A stretch of DNA of 5,868 bases from Planctomycetaceae bacterium. Lineage in GTDB: Bacteria; Planctomycetota; Planctomycetia; Pirellulales; JAEUIK01. The position numbers and the translations under genes are program-made. Shown piece by piece: positions 1 through 4,734 of the stretch. A model generated the notes under the pieces. The model was not told where the DNA came from. It worked only from the letters and a program-made list of their open reading frames with translations, and ran no database searches. Each line of letters starts with the position of its first letter. Position 1 is the stretch's first letter. The DNA lies in contig JAEUIK010000695.1 of NCBI GenBank assembly GCA_016793185.1, positions 1 to 5,868 of the forward strand, given 5' to 3'.

Positions 1-285
1 GAGCTTGGGCATCGAGCCGGCGGACGAACGATCGCGAGCCGGCAAACGCGTTCGCTCGCGCTTGGCCGAGTCCTCGCCCGAAATGGTCAGGCTGCTCACT
101 TCGCTCTCGACTTCGCCGGCGACGTCCAACAACTCGCGCGGCGGCAGCTCCGCCCGGAGCACGCGCATGCTCTTGGGGGCCTCGATGCCAACCCGAACCG
201 CCTGCCCCTTGACGCGCAGGATGGTGATCGTGATGTCGCTGCCGATCTGGATTTTCTGTTCCGTCTTCCGTGTGAGCACCAGCAT
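1..285 (-). CDS. csrA: Carbon storage regulator CsrA, C-terminally extended, cut by left window edge
   Basis: CsrA is a small dimeric RNA-binding protein that binds GGA motifs in mRNA leaders and changes translation or stability of the targets. The first 95 residues are visible with no stop. They start MLVLTRKTEQKIQIG, followed by the beta-strand core, the segment VRVGIEAPKSM (30-40) and VLRAEL (42-47). Arg44, the key RNA-contacting residue of the family, is present. The ATG start at 285 is supported by an AAGGAG Shine-Dalgarno six bases upstream. Typical CsrA proteins are about 60-75 residues; this one already has 95 and continues past the edge. Residues after about 62 form a hydrophilic tail, first acidic and Ser-rich, then Arg-rich. 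The gene is divergent from the TraB-family gene, and a sigma-54-type promoter lies directly upstream. The family call is firm; the role of the tail is unknown. Confidence 0.95.
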   Translation of the reverse strand, partial: MLVLTRKTEQKIQIGSDITITILRVKGQAVRVGIEAPKSMRVLRAELPPRELLDVAGEVESEVSSLTISGEDSAKRERTRLPARDRSSAGSMPKL

Positions 286-291
286 GACCAA

Positions 292-297
292 CTCCTT
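292..297 (-). promoter_or_regulatory. csrA ribosome binding site overlapping a CsrA-type GGA motif
   Basis: The minus strand reads AAGGAG six bases before the csrA ATG, a near-ideal Shine-Dalgarno. The same bases fit the ANGGA core bound by CsrA, so the protein could block its own ribosome binding site. The Shine-Dalgarno role is clear; the CsrA-site role is inferred. Confidence 0.85.
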
Positions 298-313
298 TTG
301 CTGCGTGAGATTT

Positions 314-330
314 TTCCGATCCTGACGGAA
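314..330 (-). promoter_or_regulatory. csrA leader hairpin with GGA in the loop, candidate CsrA binding site
   Basis: The minus strand reads TTCCG-TCAGGAT-CGGAA, a perfect 5-bp stem closing a 7-base loop that contains GGA. High-affinity CsrA sites are typically GGA in the loop of a short hairpin. The loop GGA lies 27 bases upstream of the GGA in the Shine-Dalgarno, a spacing one CsrA dimer could bridge. The predicted transcription start (about 329) falls at the base of the stem, so the hairpin would form only if transcription starts at 329-331 or slightly upstream. Confidence 0.5.
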
Positions 331-339
331 GATTGCTAT

Positions 340-355
340 TGCAGGAGTCGTGCCA
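340..355 (-). promoter_or_regulatory. Sigma-54 (RpoN) -24/-12 promoter for csrA
   Basis: The minus strand reads TGGCACGACTCCTGCA. Against the sigma-54 consensus TGGCACGRNNNTTGCW the only mismatch is C for the first T of TTGC. The invariant GG (-24) and GC (-12) have correct spacing. Taking the C of the -12 GC as position 341, transcription should start near 329 and give a leader of about 44 nt before the csrA ATG. The match is seen directly in the sequence, and its place and direction upstream of csrA make chance unlikely. It implies control by an enhancer-binding ATPase activator. Confidence 0.78.
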
Positions 356-396
356 GACTCAAAGAATCCACGGCACGAAAACCACAAGCCATTACC

Positions 397-409
397 AATA
401 AATGAGTTG
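397..409 (+). promoter_or_regulatory. Possible IHF/HU-type bend site
   Basis: The sequence AATAAATGAGTTG fits the degenerate IHF consensus WATCAANNNNTTR with one mismatch (A for C). It lies between the sigma-54 promoter and the 456-471 dyad, where a bend site usually sits in activator-looped promoters. The consensus is weak and the area AT-rich, so a chance match is quite possible. Whether this organism has IHF is also unknown. Confidence 0.25.
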
Positions 410-455
410 CGACAAACAGAAGCACTGCACGAAAGGCCAGTAGTATACACGCGTT

Positions 456-471
456 TACAACCTCGGTTGTA
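456..471. promoter_or_regulatory. 16-bp dyad, candidate activator or operator site
   Basis: TACAACC-TC-GGTTGTA is a perfect 7-bp inverted repeat around a 2-bp centre. The centre lies about 134 bp upstream of the predicted csrA start, within the normal distance for a sigma-54 enhancer site, and about 120 bp upstream of the predicted start of the rightward transcript. It could bind a dimeric regulator of either gene. A role as an RNA hairpin is less likely because the loop is too small and no T-run follows. Confidence 0.4.
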
Positions 472-548
472 GAAGTTGGCTACCTAGCAATGCCAGCGAC
501 AGCAACGGGGCAGGGGAGCGCGCGCATTGACCAGAAAGTCGATCAAGT

Positions 549-577
549 TTGTCCGCTGTCGGGGGTAGGCGTATAGT
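549..577 (+). promoter_or_regulatory. Sigma-70-like promoter for the TraB-family gene
   Basis: TTGTCC (549-554, four of six matches to TTGACA) and TATAGT (572-577, five of six matches to TATAAT) are separated by an ideal 17-bp spacer. Transcription would start near 584 and give a leader of about 72 nt before the ATG at 656. Confidence 0.5.
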
Positions 578-642
578 GACTCAGGGCCAGCTCGGCAGGC
601 CCTAAGTCGTCGCCAGATCGACGTTTGCCGCACTCTTTGGCT

Positions 643-649
643 GGAGGAG
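643..649 (+). promoter_or_regulatory. Strong ribosome binding site fixing the start at 656
   Basis: GGAGGAG ends six bases before the ATG at 656. This decides the start of the TraB-family protein and places a hydrophobic signal sequence at its N-terminus. Confidence 0.85.
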
Positions 650-655
650 CCCGTC

Positions 656-1666
656 ATGCAATGCGGACCGTGGATAAATCGTGCGGCCCTCCTGTTGCTC
701 TTAGCCCTAGCCCCCGCGGTTGGGCAACCCCGACCGAGTGCCGCCGCACCGCCGGCCGCAGCTCCCGCCGACGCTCAGGAGGTTACCGCCCGGGAGGCTC
801 CCGAGACCGAACGGCCCGCCGGCAGCAAGTTCCTCCGTATCACGCGCAGTGAACAAGACGAGCCGATCTCCCTCGACACGGCGATCGTTCGCTACGTTTC
901 TACGGACCCCGCACTGGCTGGCGTGACGGTCGACCTGGTAGGGGTGATCCATATCGGCGAAAAGGACTACTACGACGAACTCAATCGCGTGCTGGCCGAG
1001 TACGACGCCGTGCTCTACGAATTGGTCGCACCGGAGGGGACCAAGATCGAGAAAGGAGAAACCCGCAGCGCGCATCCCATTTCGGCCCTGCAAGGGGGGA
1101 TGAAGTCGATGCTCGGGCTCGAGCTGCAGCTCGAACATATCGACTATCAGAAGGATCACTTCGTCCACGCCGACATGACGCCCGAGGGCTTCTCCAAATC
1201 GATGGAAGACCGGGGCGAGAACATGTTCACCCTGTTTTTCCGCATGCTCGGACAATCCATCGCCCAGCAAAGCAAGCTGCAAGCTCGACAGGCCGGCCAA
1301 CCCAACGTACGGCGCGGCGCCAACGACGCCGATATGCTGTTGGCGATGTTCGACCGCAACCGCTCGCACAAGCTCAAGCAGTTGATGGCCGAACAGTTCG
1401 AGGACCTGGAGGGAGCGATGGGGATGTTCGAAGGGCCCAACGGTTCGACGATCATCACGGAGCGCAACAAGGTCGCCCTCGATGTCGTGCGCAAGCAGCT
1501 CGCCGGCGGCAAACGGAAGCTGGCGGTGTTCTACGGCGCTGGACACATGCCCGACATGGAACGCCGCTTGCTCGCGGATTTTGGCCTGCGGCGCGACAGC
1601 GAGCGCTGGTTGGCGGCCTGGCAACTGGAGCCGAAAAAGAAGGGCGCAAAATCGGACGGCGAGTGA
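656..1666 (+). CDS. Exported TraB/GumN (PrgY/TIKI) family protein
   Basis: A 336-residue protein. Residues 1-9 are a short polar N-region, 10-23 a Leu/Ala-rich hydrophobic core, and 24-45 an Ala/Pro-rich stretch, consistent with a Sec signal peptide plus linker and a periplasmic or surface location. The TraB/GumN/TIKI fold is recognised by two GxxH motifs: GVIH (96-99) just after a beta-strand, and GAGH (294-297) near the C-terminus. A conserved Glu lies in LYELV (Glu122), and an ER pair (269-270) lies ahead of the second motif. In animal TIKI proteins the equivalent residues form a metalloprotease site; bacterial members (GumN, PrgY, TraB) are mostly uncharacterised. The middle (about 140-260) is helical and charged, and the tail is Lys-rich (327-333). 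The start is supported by a GGAGGAG site and a sigma-70-like promoter. It appears to be a single-gene unit. Family call good; substrate unknown. Confidence 0.85.
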   Translation: MQCGPWINRAALLLLLALAPAVGQPRPSAAAPPAAAPADAQEVTAREAPETERPAGSKFLRITRSEQDEPISLDTAIVRYVSTDPALAGVTVDLVGVIHIGEKDYYDELNRVLAEYDAVLYELVAPEGTKIEKGETRSAHPISALQGGMKSMLGLELQLEHIDYQKDHFVHADMTPEGFSKSMEDRGENMFTLFFRMLGQSIAQQSKLQARQAGQPNVRRGANDADMLLAMFDRNRSHKLKQLMAEQFEDLEGAMGMFEGPNGSTIITERNKVALDVVRKQLAGGKRKLAVFYGAGHMPDMERRLLADFGLRRDSERWLAAWQLEPKKKGAKSDGE

Positions 1667-1766
1667 TCCCCCTGCAGGCGTTGCCGCTCGACCGCCCGCT
1701 CTACCCAAAGCCCCCAGCAATCCCCTGCTGCGCCTGCTTCGCAAGGTGCGTCCGCGGCGAGATTCC

Positions 1767-1795
1767 TTTACAGCCGCAACTCAAAATTCCATACT
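1767..1795 (+). promoter_or_regulatory. Candidate sigma-70 promoter for the TIM-barrel gene
   Basis: TTTACA (1767-1772, five of six matches) and CATACT (1790-1795, four of six) have a 17-bp spacer and lie in a short AT-richer patch of the 190-bp gap between the two rightward genes. Transcription would start near 1802, about 55 nt before the ATG. It suggests the downstream gene does not depend only on read-through. Confidence 0.4.
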
Positions 1796-1856
1796 ACCGG
1801 CCTCGCCTCGACGTGGGGGAACGCATCGCCTCTCGGTGCCCAGGGAACAGGCCGCC

Positions 1857-2678
1857 ATGGTCCGGCTCTCGATCAACGAGCTCACAACCTACCGTTGGCA
1901 TTTCGAAGAGGATGTCGAGCGTTACGTGGCGGCGGAGATTCCCGCCGTGGGAGTCTGGCGCCAGAAGCTCTCGGACTTCGGCGAGGATAAAGGAGTCGAG
2001 CTGCTTGCCGACAGCGGCCTCAAGGTCTCGAATCTGCTCTGGGCCGGCGGTTTCACGGGGAGCGACGGGCGCTCTTATCGCGACGGCCTCGATGATGCCG
2101 CCGAGGCCATCCGCCTGGCAGCCGCGCTCCAGACCGACTCGCTCGTCGTCTACAGCGGCGGCCGGTCGGGGCATACGCACAACCACGCCCGACGTATCCT
2201 GCGCGAAGCGCTCGAGACCATTCTGCCGCTGGCCGAACAACAGGGCGTGAACCTGGCGCTCGAACCGATGCACCCCGAGTGCGCTGCCGAGTGGACGTTT
2301 CTCACCTCGCTCGAAGACACCCTCTCGCTCATCAAGTCGCTCAACCATCCGCGGCTGAAGCTCGTGTTTGATTCGTACCACTTCGGTCACGACCCGGCGC
2401 TCATCGCGCGACTGCCGGAACTCGTCAAGCACCTGGCCGTCGTCCACCTGGCCGATGGGCACGCCCCCCCCGGACGCGAGCAGAATCGGACGCCGTTGGG
2501 CACCGGGAGCTTGCCTTTGCGGGAAATCGTGGCGGCCCTGATTACCGCCGGCTACGACGGCTACTTCGACGTCGAGATATTCGGCGAATCCGTCGCCGAG
2601 GCGGACTACGCCGAATTGCTGGAGCACTCCAAGCGTGCGATGGCCGACCTCTGCACTTGCGCAAGCTCGCGCACCTAG
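1857..2678 (+). CDS. Sugar phosphate isomerase/epimerase family protein (xylose isomerase-like TIM barrel)
   Basis: A 273-residue protein that fits the single-domain AP-endonuclease-2/xylose isomerase-like TIM-barrel family, whose members isomerise or epimerise sugars, inositols or hydroxypyruvate, usually with a divalent metal. Candidate metal and catalytic residues follow the family order: Glu136 in LALEPMHP, Asp172 and His175 in LVFDSYH, His197 in VVHLAD, and Glu240 in DVEIFG. The GTGSLPLREIVAAL segment (215-228) and the GYDGYFDVEI strand (232-241) are typical of the C-terminal half. No signal peptide is seen, so it is probably cytoplasmic. The ATG at 1857 was chosen because family homology begins there; it has only a weak AGGGA site ten bases upstream. 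An in-frame GTG at 1836 is possible but has no ribosome site. The open frame further upstream overlaps the preceding gene and is not expected to be translated. Substrate cannot be told. Confidence 0.88.
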   Translation: MVRLSINELTTYRWHFEEDVERYVAAEIPAVGVWRQKLSDFGEDKGVELLADSGLKVSNLLWAGGFTGSDGRSYRDGLDDAAEAIRLAAALQTDSLVVYSGGRSGHTHNHARRILREALETILPLAEQQGVNLALEPMHPECAAEWTFLTSLEDTLSLIKSLNHPRLKLVFDSYHFGHDPALIARLPELVKHLAVVHLADGHAPPGREQNRTPLGTGSLPLREIVAALITAGYDGYFDVEIFGESVAEADYAELLEHSKRAMADLCTCASSRT

Positions 2679-2721
2679 CGTGTGACGCACGCCGCGCAGG
2701 GCTCGCCCCGCTGACGATTGC
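2679..2721. other. 43-bp convergent gap
   Basis: This is the space between the stops of the TIM-barrel gene and the propeller gene. A 5-bp stem with a 5-base loop (GCGTG-TGACG-CACGC, 2678-2692) sits just after the rightward stop. It has no T-run, so it is at most a weak terminator. Confidence 0.3.
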
Positions 2722-4158
2722 CTATTGCCGCGCGGCCGGAATCGCCTCCAGGCAGACGAGACGATCCTTGCCGCGCACGTAGAGCAATCCGTGCGACAGG
2801 ATCGGCGCGGCCCAGGCCGGGGGGCGCAACAGCTGCGACGGCCCGATCCCGGGCACCGCTGCGGCCGGGGGACCGGGCTGCCTTTCGCGCAAGGTGATAC
2901 GCGAGACCACGTCGAATTTATCAGGCGTGGCGCGGAGCAACAGCAGCTCGCCGAGTTCGGTCAAGCAGATGAAGTGCTCGTCGACATAGAGCAGTGACGA
3001 CCGGCTCAGGCCCGGCTCGCTCCATTGCACCTCGCCGGTTTCGAGCGCGATGCAGCGCAGCTCGGCATCCTCGGTATGACGTCCACTGGAGCCATAGAGG
3101 TACCCCTGGTGGTGAATCACGGTGTTCCAGTGGGTTTGCATCGCCTTGCCGCGGCGGCGCTCGGCGTCGCTCCAGACGACGTCGCACCCCCCCGGGCGCA
3201 CGCGCAACAGCGCGCTCCCCGGACCATACGTCTCGCTGATGAAGACCCGCTCGTCGACGACGACGGGATTGCTGGCGTTCACGCTTTCGAGAATCGAGGC
3301 GCGCCACGGAACCTGAAACTCGACGCGGCCGTTGCCCGGCTCAAAGCCCACCAATCCACCGCGGGCGAAGACAAAGCACCACCGCCGGCCACCGATGGTG
3401 GCCGGCACAGGGCTGGCATAACTGGCCAACTCGTCCGTGAGCTGGTAGCGCACCGCGCCGGTGTGCTTGTCGAAGGCGACGATACCCGAACCGTTGCCCG
3501 TCACCAGGTCCAGGCGCCCCGGGGCGATCTTCTGATCGTCCGGAGGACTCCCCCCCACCGGCACGATCAACAGCTCGCCTTCGACCAGCGGCGTGCTGCC
3601 CACGCCAAAGAAGTTCTGCACGACTCCGAATTGCGCGGCCGTGTCCAACTTCCAGACGACTGAGCCGTCGCTCACGCGCAGGCAGTGCAGCATGCCCTCC
3701 ACGCCGAAGAGATAAACTCGATCATCATCGACGACGGGCGAGGTGCGCGGCCCCGCATCGTATCCGTACAGATCCTGGTAAGCACTGGGGTAGTCGAACT
3801 TCCAGAGCAGCTTGCCCGTCTCGCTCTCCAGGCAAGTGAGCTGCGCCCGCGGACCAAACGACTCGAACTGAAAGAGCCTCCCCCGGGAGATGGTGGGCAT
3901 GCTATAGCCGACACCCAGGCGGTGCTGCCAACGAATCGGCGGTCCGTCGGCTGGCCAGGGAACCTTCAGACCTCGTTCGGCGGAGGTGCTGTTGTGGCGC
4001 GGACCGAGGAAGGTCGGCCAGTCTTCACCGTCGCTGCGCGTGCGGAGGTCGGGTGGAAGCGCGACGGCCGCGGTCGACGGCTCGGCGCCGCGCGCGAACC
4101 CCGCCACGCAGAACGCACCCAACCATCCCGCCACGGCCATCGCTCTGCCAAGTCGCAT
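2722..4158 (-). CDS. Secreted PQQ-like beta-propeller repeat protein
   Basis: A 478-residue protein. Residues 1-25 look like a Sec signal peptide: Arg at 2 and 5, a hydrophobic core at 8-21, and a likely cleavage near ARGA-EP. The motif DWPTFLGP (46-53) opens the mature domain, as in many planctomycete PQQ-repeat proteins. Eight blade-type repeats are visible at about 108-122, 157-174, 226-243, 269-285, 317-333, 367-383, 405-423 and 467-476. The clearest match the pattern L.C(L/I)...(T/D)G...W, for example LESETGKLLW and ALETGEVQW. This suggests a complete eight-bladed propeller. No quinoprotein dehydrogenase active-site motif or cytochrome CxxCH is seen, so a scaffold or binding role (BamB-like fold) is more likely than an alcohol dehydrogenase. 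The start was placed at 4158 because the signal peptide begins there; ATG 4140 is an alternative. The frame stays open upstream to 4488, but that part is antisense to arfB. Confidence 0.9.
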   Translation of the reverse strand: MRLGRAMAVAGWLGAFCVAGFARGAEPSTAAVALPPDLRTRSDGEDWPTFLGPRHNSTSAERGLKVPWPADGPPIRWQHRLGVGYSMPTISRGRLFQFESFGPRAQLTCLESETGKLLWKFDYPSAYQDLYGYDAGPRTSPVVDDDRVYLFGVEGMLHCLRVSDGSVVWKLDTAAQFGVVQNFFGVGSTPLVEGELLIVPVGGSPPDDQKIAPGRLDLVTGNGSGIVAFDKHTGAVRYQLTDELASYASPVPATIGGRRWCFVFARGGLVGFEPGNGRVEFQVPWRASILESVNASNPVVVDERVFISETYGPGSALLRVRPGGCDVVWSDAERRRGKAMQTHWNTVIHHQGYLYGSSGRHTEDAELRCIALETGEVQWSEPGLSRSSLLYVDEHFICLTELGELLLLRATPDKFDVVSRITLRERQPGPPAAAVPGIGPSQLLRPPAWAAPILSHGLLYVRGKDRLVCLEAIPAARQ

Positions 4159-4207
4159 TGCCAGTTCAGCTCTCGTGAGTTCGAATTCCCGTCCACGCTG
4201 CGGGTGT

Positions 4208-4215
4208 ACTATACT
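4208..4215. promoter_or_regulatory. Overlapping divergent -10-like elements
   Basis: Within the 103-bp gap between the propeller gene and arfB, ACTATACT gives TATACT on the plus strand (4210-4215) and TATAGT on the minus strand (4208-4213), each five of six matches to TATAAT. No good -35 box is present on either side; the minus-strand candidate GTGAGC at 17-bp spacing matches only three of six. If both work, the two promoters would exclude each other. Confidence 0.35.
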
Positions 4216-4261
4216 CGAATCTCGGGGAAGGCTCACGTTCGCACGCTGCCAGGCCGGTTCG

Positions 4262-4687
4262 ATGGAAACGCTCGCGGTCAATTCGCGCATCCAGATTCCG
4301 CACGCGGAGTTCGACTGGACGTTCGTGCGCAGTTCCGGGCCGGGGGGACAGAACGTCAACAAGGTGAACAGCAAAGCCGTGTTGCGGTGGGGAGTTGGTC
4401 GCAGCCCCAGCCTGCCCGACGACGTCCGCGCGCGCTTCCGAGCCCGGTTTGCCGCGCGGATCACGTCCGCGGGGGAGCTCGTGGTCACCAGCCAGCGCTA
4501 CCGCGACCAGGGGCGCAACGTCGAAGACTGCCTCGCCAAGCTCCGCGAGATGCTGGCGTCGGTGGCCGCCCGACCGAAACAGCGCCGGCCCACCAAGCCC
4601 AAGGCGAGCGACGTCCGCCGTCGCCTCGAAGCGAAGAAGCTGAGCGGCGCCAAGAAAAAGTCCCGGCAGCGCAGCGACTGGGACTGA
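4262..4687 (+). CDS. arfB: Alternative ribosome-rescue factor ArfB (GGQ peptidyl-tRNA hydrolase)
   Basis: A 141-residue protein, almost the same length as E. coli ArfB/YaeJ (140). It resembles domain 3 of class I release factors without the stop-codon-reading domains. The segment SGPGGQNVNK (25-34) carries the catalytic GGQ (28-30), which triggers peptidyl-tRNA hydrolysis on the ribosome. The C-terminal part (about 104-138) is strongly basic, with KPKASDVRRRLEAKK (112-126) much like the ArfB tail that enters the empty mRNA channel of ribosomes stalled without a stop codon. The lack of codon-recognition domains and the short length separate it from PrfA, PrfB and PrfH. The ATG at 4262 has only a weak upstream AGG as ribosome site. 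It is divergent from the propeller gene and convergent with the acyl-CoA dehydrogenase, so it is probably transcribed alone. Confidence 0.93.
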   Translation: METLAVNSRIQIPHAEFDWTFVRSSGPGGQNVNKVNSKAVLRWGVGRSPSLPDDVRARFRARFAARITSAGELVVTSQRYRDQGRNVEDCLAKLREMLASVAARPKQRRPTKPKASDVRRRLEAKKLSGAKKKSRQRSDWD

Positions 4688-4693
4688 CGGCGC

Positions 4694-4713
4694 CTGCCGG
4701 ATTCCGCCGGCGG
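4694..4713. terminator. Hairpin in the arfB / acyl-CoA dehydrogenase convergent gap
   Basis: CTGCCGG-ATTCCG-CCGGCGG forms a 7-bp stem (one G-T wobble) with a 6-base loop inside the 47-bp gap between the two convergent stops. Its position suits a bidirectional terminator, but neither strand has a T-run after it, so intrinsic termination is uncertain. Confidence 0.35.
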
Positions 4714-4734
4714 AGTCTGCTTGCGCGCCTTGAG

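Larger units (their letters stand above)
286..655. other. 370-bp divergent intergenic control region
   Basis: This region lies between the divergent csrA and TraB-family genes. It contains no convincing coding sequence. Its middle (about 360-470) is clearly more AT-rich than the surrounding genes. On the minus strand it carries the csrA leader and a sigma-54-type promoter. On the plus strand it carries a sigma-70-like promoter and a strong ribosome binding site. A 16-bp dyad at 456-471 lies between the two promoters and could serve either of them. The individual elements are listed separately. Confidence 0.8.

Noticed and set aside
5..325. A 106-codon plus-strand open frame opposite csrA.
   Set aside because: It is antisense to a clear CsrA and shows no domain.
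490..576. A 28-codon small open frame (MPATATGQG…) in the intergenic region.
   Set aside because: It has no ribosome binding site and runs through the predicted -35/-10 promoter.
1119..1134. Perfect 16-bp palindrome TCGAGCTGCAGCTCGA.
   Set aside because: It is inside the TraB-family gene and encodes alternating Leu/Glu/Gln residues whose GC-rich codons produce the symmetry; there is no reason to call an operator.
1715..1730. Hairpin CAGCA-ATCCCC-TGCTG after the TraB-family gene, considered as a terminator.
   Set aside because: The stem is only five pairs, with no T-run and a start about 50 bases after the stop codon.
707..1744. A 345-codon open frame on the minus strand opposite the TraB-family gene.
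   Set aside because: Its protein is His/Arg/Leu-rich with no recognisable domain, and it mirrors the codon structure of the plus-strand gene, which has a ribosome site, signal peptide and conserved motifs. It is a GC-bias shadow.
1482..1856. Upstream in-frame extension of the TIM-barrel gene, overlapping the TraB-family gene.
   Set aside because: Family similarity starts at the ATG at 1857, and the upstream residues look like an out-of-frame translation of the previous gene.
1794..2690. A 298-codon minus-strand open frame opposite the TIM-barrel gene.
   Set aside because: No motif or plausible start site; the plus strand encodes a clear conserved enzyme fold.
4159..4488. Upstream extension of the propeller reading frame by 110 codons.
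   Set aside because: It runs antisense through arfB, has no family similarity, and would bury the signal peptide internally.
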